A DNA stretch of 64,000 nt from Candidatus Methylacidiphilales bacterium (GTDB lineage Bacteria > Verrucomicrobiota > Verrucomicrobiia > Methylacidiphilales > CAZTYG01). Position 1 is the stretch's first letter; each line of letters opens with the position of its first letter. A program made the translations under genes and the position numbers. Below are positions 61,284-64,000 of the stretch, piece after piece. The stretch is taken from assembly GCA_033875315.1 (NCBI GenBank), contig JANRJG010000041.1, forward strand, positions 1 to 64,000. The letters run 5' to 3'. A model generated the notes under the pieces. That model was given only the letters and a program-made list of their open reading frames with translations, was not told the DNA's origin and ran no database searches.

Positions 61284-62492
61284 TCAGTATTTGCCGGTGA
61301 TCCCAAAATAGATCTGATTTCTCCAGTATTCCCGGGAGGCGTCATCAGAATCAACCCCCGATAGGGTGTATCCGACATTGGCGGAGAGGTAGTTGGTGAT
61401 GGTGTAGCTCAAGCCAAGCGAGGTGGTATAGCTGGTTTCATCGATGGCATCCGAATTAACAGCGCCAAGAGCGCTGGATCGGTCCAGACTTTGAAATTGG
61501 CCACGGACGGAACCCGTTGCGGTTAGCTTGGGCGTGATGGCGTGCTGAATTTCCAAGGCCAGGGTGTGTCCGGTGCTGGTACCGGATTGGGCATCATCCG
61601 TCAGGTTGGTTGCGTAATTGTAGCTGGCACGGAGGCGGCTACCGGGCAGATAGGTCCAGGCCGTGCTGAGGTCCACGTAGGGGTTGGCCCCATCACTCAG
61701 CGCGGTATTGGCACGGTCGACGTATTCACCCCCGAATCGTCCGGTGATCAGCCAGTTGGTGAGGATGTAATGATCGGCCCCAACCGTCCCGCGGTAGACG
61801 TCGAAATCACGAGTACCCAAGATATTTCCATCCGTGTAATCGGTGGTGCTGTAATTGAAAGCCGCCACAGCAGTGGTGGTCGGCAAGACAGAAAACTGGA
61901 AATCCTGCCTCACACCGTGGGTCATCTGGTCGTTGACCAGATTGATGGAGGAGTCGTCATAGCGGTCAAGGGTATTGGAATAGCCGGTCACGGTCGAAAA
62001 CCGGTCTGTCCATTTGGCGGTGCCATCGATGCTTGCACTGTTGGAGAAGCCATCACCAAGGAAGCGCTGAATGGCGGTGCCGGAGCGACCCTCAGCTTCC
62101 TGGGCGAAGCGGAACTGTTCGCGCAAATCTAACTGAAAGCGGTCGGAAAAATTGTGGCTCACACGGCCCGTGAAAAGTTGGTTGTAATCGAAATCATCGC
62201 CAGGACGGTCCCAGTAAAAGATAAGCCCGAAATCGGCGCCGAAGGAGATGGAAGTGTTTTCCATGGGGTAATTGAAAACCACGGAGGGATTGACGATGGT
62301 TTTCCATGATCCCTGCTCGTTGTTAGACGAGGTAAAAATGTTGTCGTCATATTCCTGCCTCAGACCCACTGAGATCGTGTAAGGCTTGCCAGAGCCCTCC
62401 ACGCCCGCACGCAGATTCGCCTGGGCATTCGCCTCACACAGGTCGATCAGCAGCAAAACGAGCAGCGCGAAAAGAGCAGAAAGTCTGTTCAT
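61284..62492 (-). CDS. Outer-membrane beta-barrel protein of the export operon
   Basis: 402 residues with a signal peptide (ALFALLVLLLIDLCEANA) and alternating hydrophobic beta-strands ending in a typical outer-membrane closing strand, NQIYFGITGKY (Y/F-x-x-Y-type C-terminus). Repeated GLRQEYDDNIF and SVGLSYTITNYLSANVGYTLSG segments fit a barrel of the kind found at the head of exopolysaccharide loci in this phylum. It likely forms the export channel. 93 bases before the kinase gene. Confidence 0.8.
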   Translation of the reverse strand: MNRLSALFALLVLLLIDLCEANAQANLRAGVEGSGKPYTISVGLRQEYDDNIFTSSNNEQGSWKTIVNPSVVFNYPMENTSISFGADFGLIFYWDRPGDDFDYNQLFTGRVSHNFSDRFQLDLREQFRFAQEAEGRSGTAIQRFLGDGFSNSASIDGTAKWTDRFSTVTGYSNTLDRYDDSSINLVNDQMTHGVRQDFQFSVLPTTTAVAAFNYSTTDYTDGNILGTRDFDVYRGTVGADHYILTNWLITGRFGGEYVDRANTALSDGANPYVDLSTAWTYLPGSRLRASYNYATNLTDDAQSGTSTGHTLALEIQHAITPKLTATGSVRGQFQSLDRSSALGAVNSDAIDETSYTTSLGLSYTITNYLSANVGYTLSGVDSDDASREYWRNQIYFGITGKY

Positions 62493-62550
62493 GGAGGTTT
62501 AGTATGGCGAAAGTTTCAAAATTCGTAAGTTACGATTGTGCAATTAAAGA

Positions 62551-62579
62551 ATTTAAGTGACATGCACCTAATAAGTCAA
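62551..62579 (-). promoter_or_regulatory. Promoter of the export operon
   Basis: Minus strand: TTGACT (-35, 62579-62574), 17-base spacer, TTAAAT (-10, 62556-62551). It drives the beta-barrel gene, with the start codon about 60 bases farther at 62492. Confidence 0.45.
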
Positions 62580-62648
62580 CCGGGAATTTATTCCACTTAA
62601 GTCTCAGAATCATAGCACTTAACAGTTCTTTTTAAGTCCAAAACCATA
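62553..62648. repeat. Four TTAAGTG/CACTTAA repeats in the export-operon promoter
   Basis: TTAAGTG at 62553-62559, CACTTAAGT at 62594-62602, CACTTAA at 62626-62632 and TTAAGTC at 62642-62648 (both orientations) lie in an AT-rich 164-base gap in otherwise GC-rich DNA. The first overlaps the -10 box. The arrangement suggests binding sites for a regulator, which is not identified. Confidence 0.45.
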
Positions 62649-62656
62649 AGAAAAGA

Positions 62657-64000
62657 TCAACGCCAGCGAATCTTGTCGGAGAAATACATGTAGTCGTCCT
62701 TGTTGGGCGGCAGGACGGTGACCTGGGGAAGAGGCAATTCACGGAAATCGGAGCGGCGGATCAGGGGCGCCCAATCACGGAACTCTCCGGTATTGACCTC
62801 GGAATAGAGTTTTTTCTCAGAGCTATACGGGGTCAAAAGCATGGCGGAGATTTTCACAGTGAAATCGTTCAACGCGAAGAAATCCTCGCGTTTCAGGGGC
62901 AACCATATCGTGGTCCGGTTGGAATACCAAGCCCCGGCCCAAGGGACATCCATGGCTTGGATTTCTTTTTCATCCAGCCATGAACCGACGAGGACAAAAA
63001 CCGGCGGAAAGTACGGTGGGTAAGAGTATGGAGGCGCGGGTCGCTGGATCAACCTCACTCCCAGCGGGATAATCTGCAGGAGGCAAACCACGGCAAAGAT
63101 CGGAATCACCAGAATGGTCGAGGGAAGCTGCAGCCTGTTGATCATGACAAAAAGAAAGGCCACGCCGTAGCCGGCCAACACGGGCAGAAAGACCAGGAGC
63201 AGGTTGAGATGAAGATGTTCTTCGACAGGGCGCAACTTGATGATGGCGGCATTGCAAAGAATCACGGCAGTGAGTGACGCCACCCAGAACCAGCGAGATT
63301 GTTGGCAATGGGATCTGCGGAAAACATGGATCAACCCGGCCAAGAAAAGACACGGAATCACAGCACCTCCAAAAAAGGCGGAAAAGTTCGTGGAAATGTT
63401 GGCCAACCCGAGGGCCAAAGCCCGAAGTAATGGCTTCAATCCGTAGGCCCGGGATGGATCTTCCCCAAAAACCCGCCAAATCGAGTCCCCAGGCATGGAT
63501 CCGTTGTCGACAAAAATTTCGACCCAGGCAAAACCGAACGGATTTCCGGTCAGGTTGATGTTCCGGATGATCCAGGGTATACAGACAAGCACGGGCAGCA
63601 CCAGGGCAATGGCCACCATGAGGTTGCGGCGCACAAAAACCAAGAAGGCGAAACCCACCATGGCCGGAACGAGCACGAGCATGGGGTAACTGGTCATACC
63701 CATGCCCGAAACGGCCAGCGCTGCCGTCGCCCACCATGCGGCCGCTGACGTCTGGGCATCGCTTTCCTCGGCAAGGAGGGATTCGTTGATGCAAAAACCC
63801 GCCAAGCACAACAGGAACATCAGAGGAGCAAGAGGTAGGCCGGAAATGGTCAGATCCCATACGAGATCGGAAGCAACGAGCAGACCGCAGGAGATGATGG
63901 CCACGCGGTCGTCAAAAGAACGCAACATCCACAAGTAGAAAACAACCACCGCCAGCACCAAAAACAGGATATTGGTGAAAATGATGACTTTCTCGGGCGG
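62657..64000 (-). CDS. Multi-pass glycosyltransferase-like membrane protein (partial, runs off window end)
   Basis: At least 447 residues are visible with no start codon inside the window; the frame is open to 64000. About eight membrane helices (for example LVLAVVVFYLW and LLLVFLPVLAGYGVAFLFVM) and the layout of GT39-type polyprenyl-sugar transferases, with a periplasmic C-terminal domain (about 130 residues). The catalytic acidic loop should lie upstream, outside the view. It is next to the export operon, so a role in its glycan is likely. Confidence 0.65.
   Translation of the reverse strand, partial: PPEKVIIFTNILFLVLAVVVFYLWMLRSFDDRVAIISCGLLVASDLVWDLTISGLPLAPLMFLLCLAGFCINESLLAEESDAQTSAAAWWATAALAVSGMGMTSYPMLVLVPAMVGFAFLVFVRRNLMVAIALVLPVLVCIPWIIRNINLTGNPFGFAWVEIFVDNGSMPGDSIWRVFGEDPSRAYGLKPLLRALALGLANISTNFSAFFGGAVIPCLFLAGLIHVFRRSHCQQSRWFWVASLTAVILCNAAIIKLRPVEEHLHLNLLLVFLPVLAGYGVAFLFVMINRLQLPSTILVIPIFAVVCLLQIIPLGVRLIQRPAPPYSYPPYFPPVFVLVGSWLDEKEIQAMDVPWAGAWYSNRTTIWLPLKREDFFALNDFTVKISAMLLTPYSSEKKLYSEVNTGEFRDWAPLIRRSDFRELPLPQVTVLPPNKDDYMYFSDKIRWR

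Noticed and set aside
1-64000. CRISPR arrays, rRNA, tRNA or a prophage
   Set aside because: No regularly spaced repeats, rRNA or tRNA signatures or phage gene runs were seen by eye; a covariance-model scan would be the decisive check.

Overview
The window is 64 kb of GC-rich bacterial chromosome and reads as a Gram-negative member of the PVC superphylum, most likely Verrucomicrobiota (Opitutae-like). The reasons are a complete division/cell-wall (dcw) cluster with a MurC-MurB fusion and a very divergent FtsZ, LPS and outer-membrane assembly genes (lptE, bamD), a Lipid-A-modification-like module, and short dispersed repeats of the kind seen in such genomes. The taxonomic call is an inference; there is no rRNA gene to anchor it. 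I see no tRNA, rRNA or CRISPR array.

Layout. 1-1934: the start of an IS630-type transposase cut by the window edge, a repeat-rich noncoding stretch, a WYL-domain regulator and, divergent from it, two overlapping tiny genes (zinc ribbon and membrane protein). 1951-5037: hemN, a DUF2721 membrane protein and a NamZ-type exo-muramidase. 5040-23981 (minus strand): a nearly gapless dcw operon in transcription order mraZ, two tiny unknown genes, rsmH, ftsL, ftsI, murE, murF, mraY, murD, a LysM membrane protein, ftsW, murG, murC-murB, ddl, ftsQ, ftsA, ftsZ. Most junctions overlap by 1-14 bases (ATGA/GTGA), and the cluster is headed by a recognisable promoter with 10-bp-phased MraZ-like repeats. MurE carries the DNPR signature of meso-diaminopimelate ligases.

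24178-31000: metabolic and housekeeping genes: a AAA+ ATPase, a double-ACT protein, DUF167, a phytoene-dehydrogenase-like oxidoreductase, TerC, an aminotransferase with an Lrp-type regulator, and a lipoprotein. 31072-37794: an alpha-glucan cluster (two GH57 enzymes, a GalT-like nucleotidyl transferase, glycogen synthase). 37822-39993: RNase R.

40003-50468: a surface-glycan island. Two paralogous glycosyltransferases point left. To the right lies a PqqD-like protein with a peptide-like tail, an HPr-kinase-like protein, GT4 and GT2 transferases and a family-5 nucleotidyltransferase, an assembly resembling the poorly understood HPr-rel-A / RiPP-kinase type systems. It is followed by PAP2 phosphatase, ArnT-like GT39, polyprenyl-phosphate GT2 and LAB_N genes that look like a polyprenyl-sugar to lipid A transfer module. 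50525-57212: a secreted protein, OGG1-type glycosylase, bamD-lptE, a membrane HEITH protein, a PTS EIIA-like protein and argS. 57377-64000 (minus): rsfS and nadD behind an exopolysaccharide export operon (outer-membrane barrel, Wzc-like tyrosine kinase, Wza-like exporter) with a repeat-studded promoter, and a multi-pass glycosyltransferase-like protein running off the window end.
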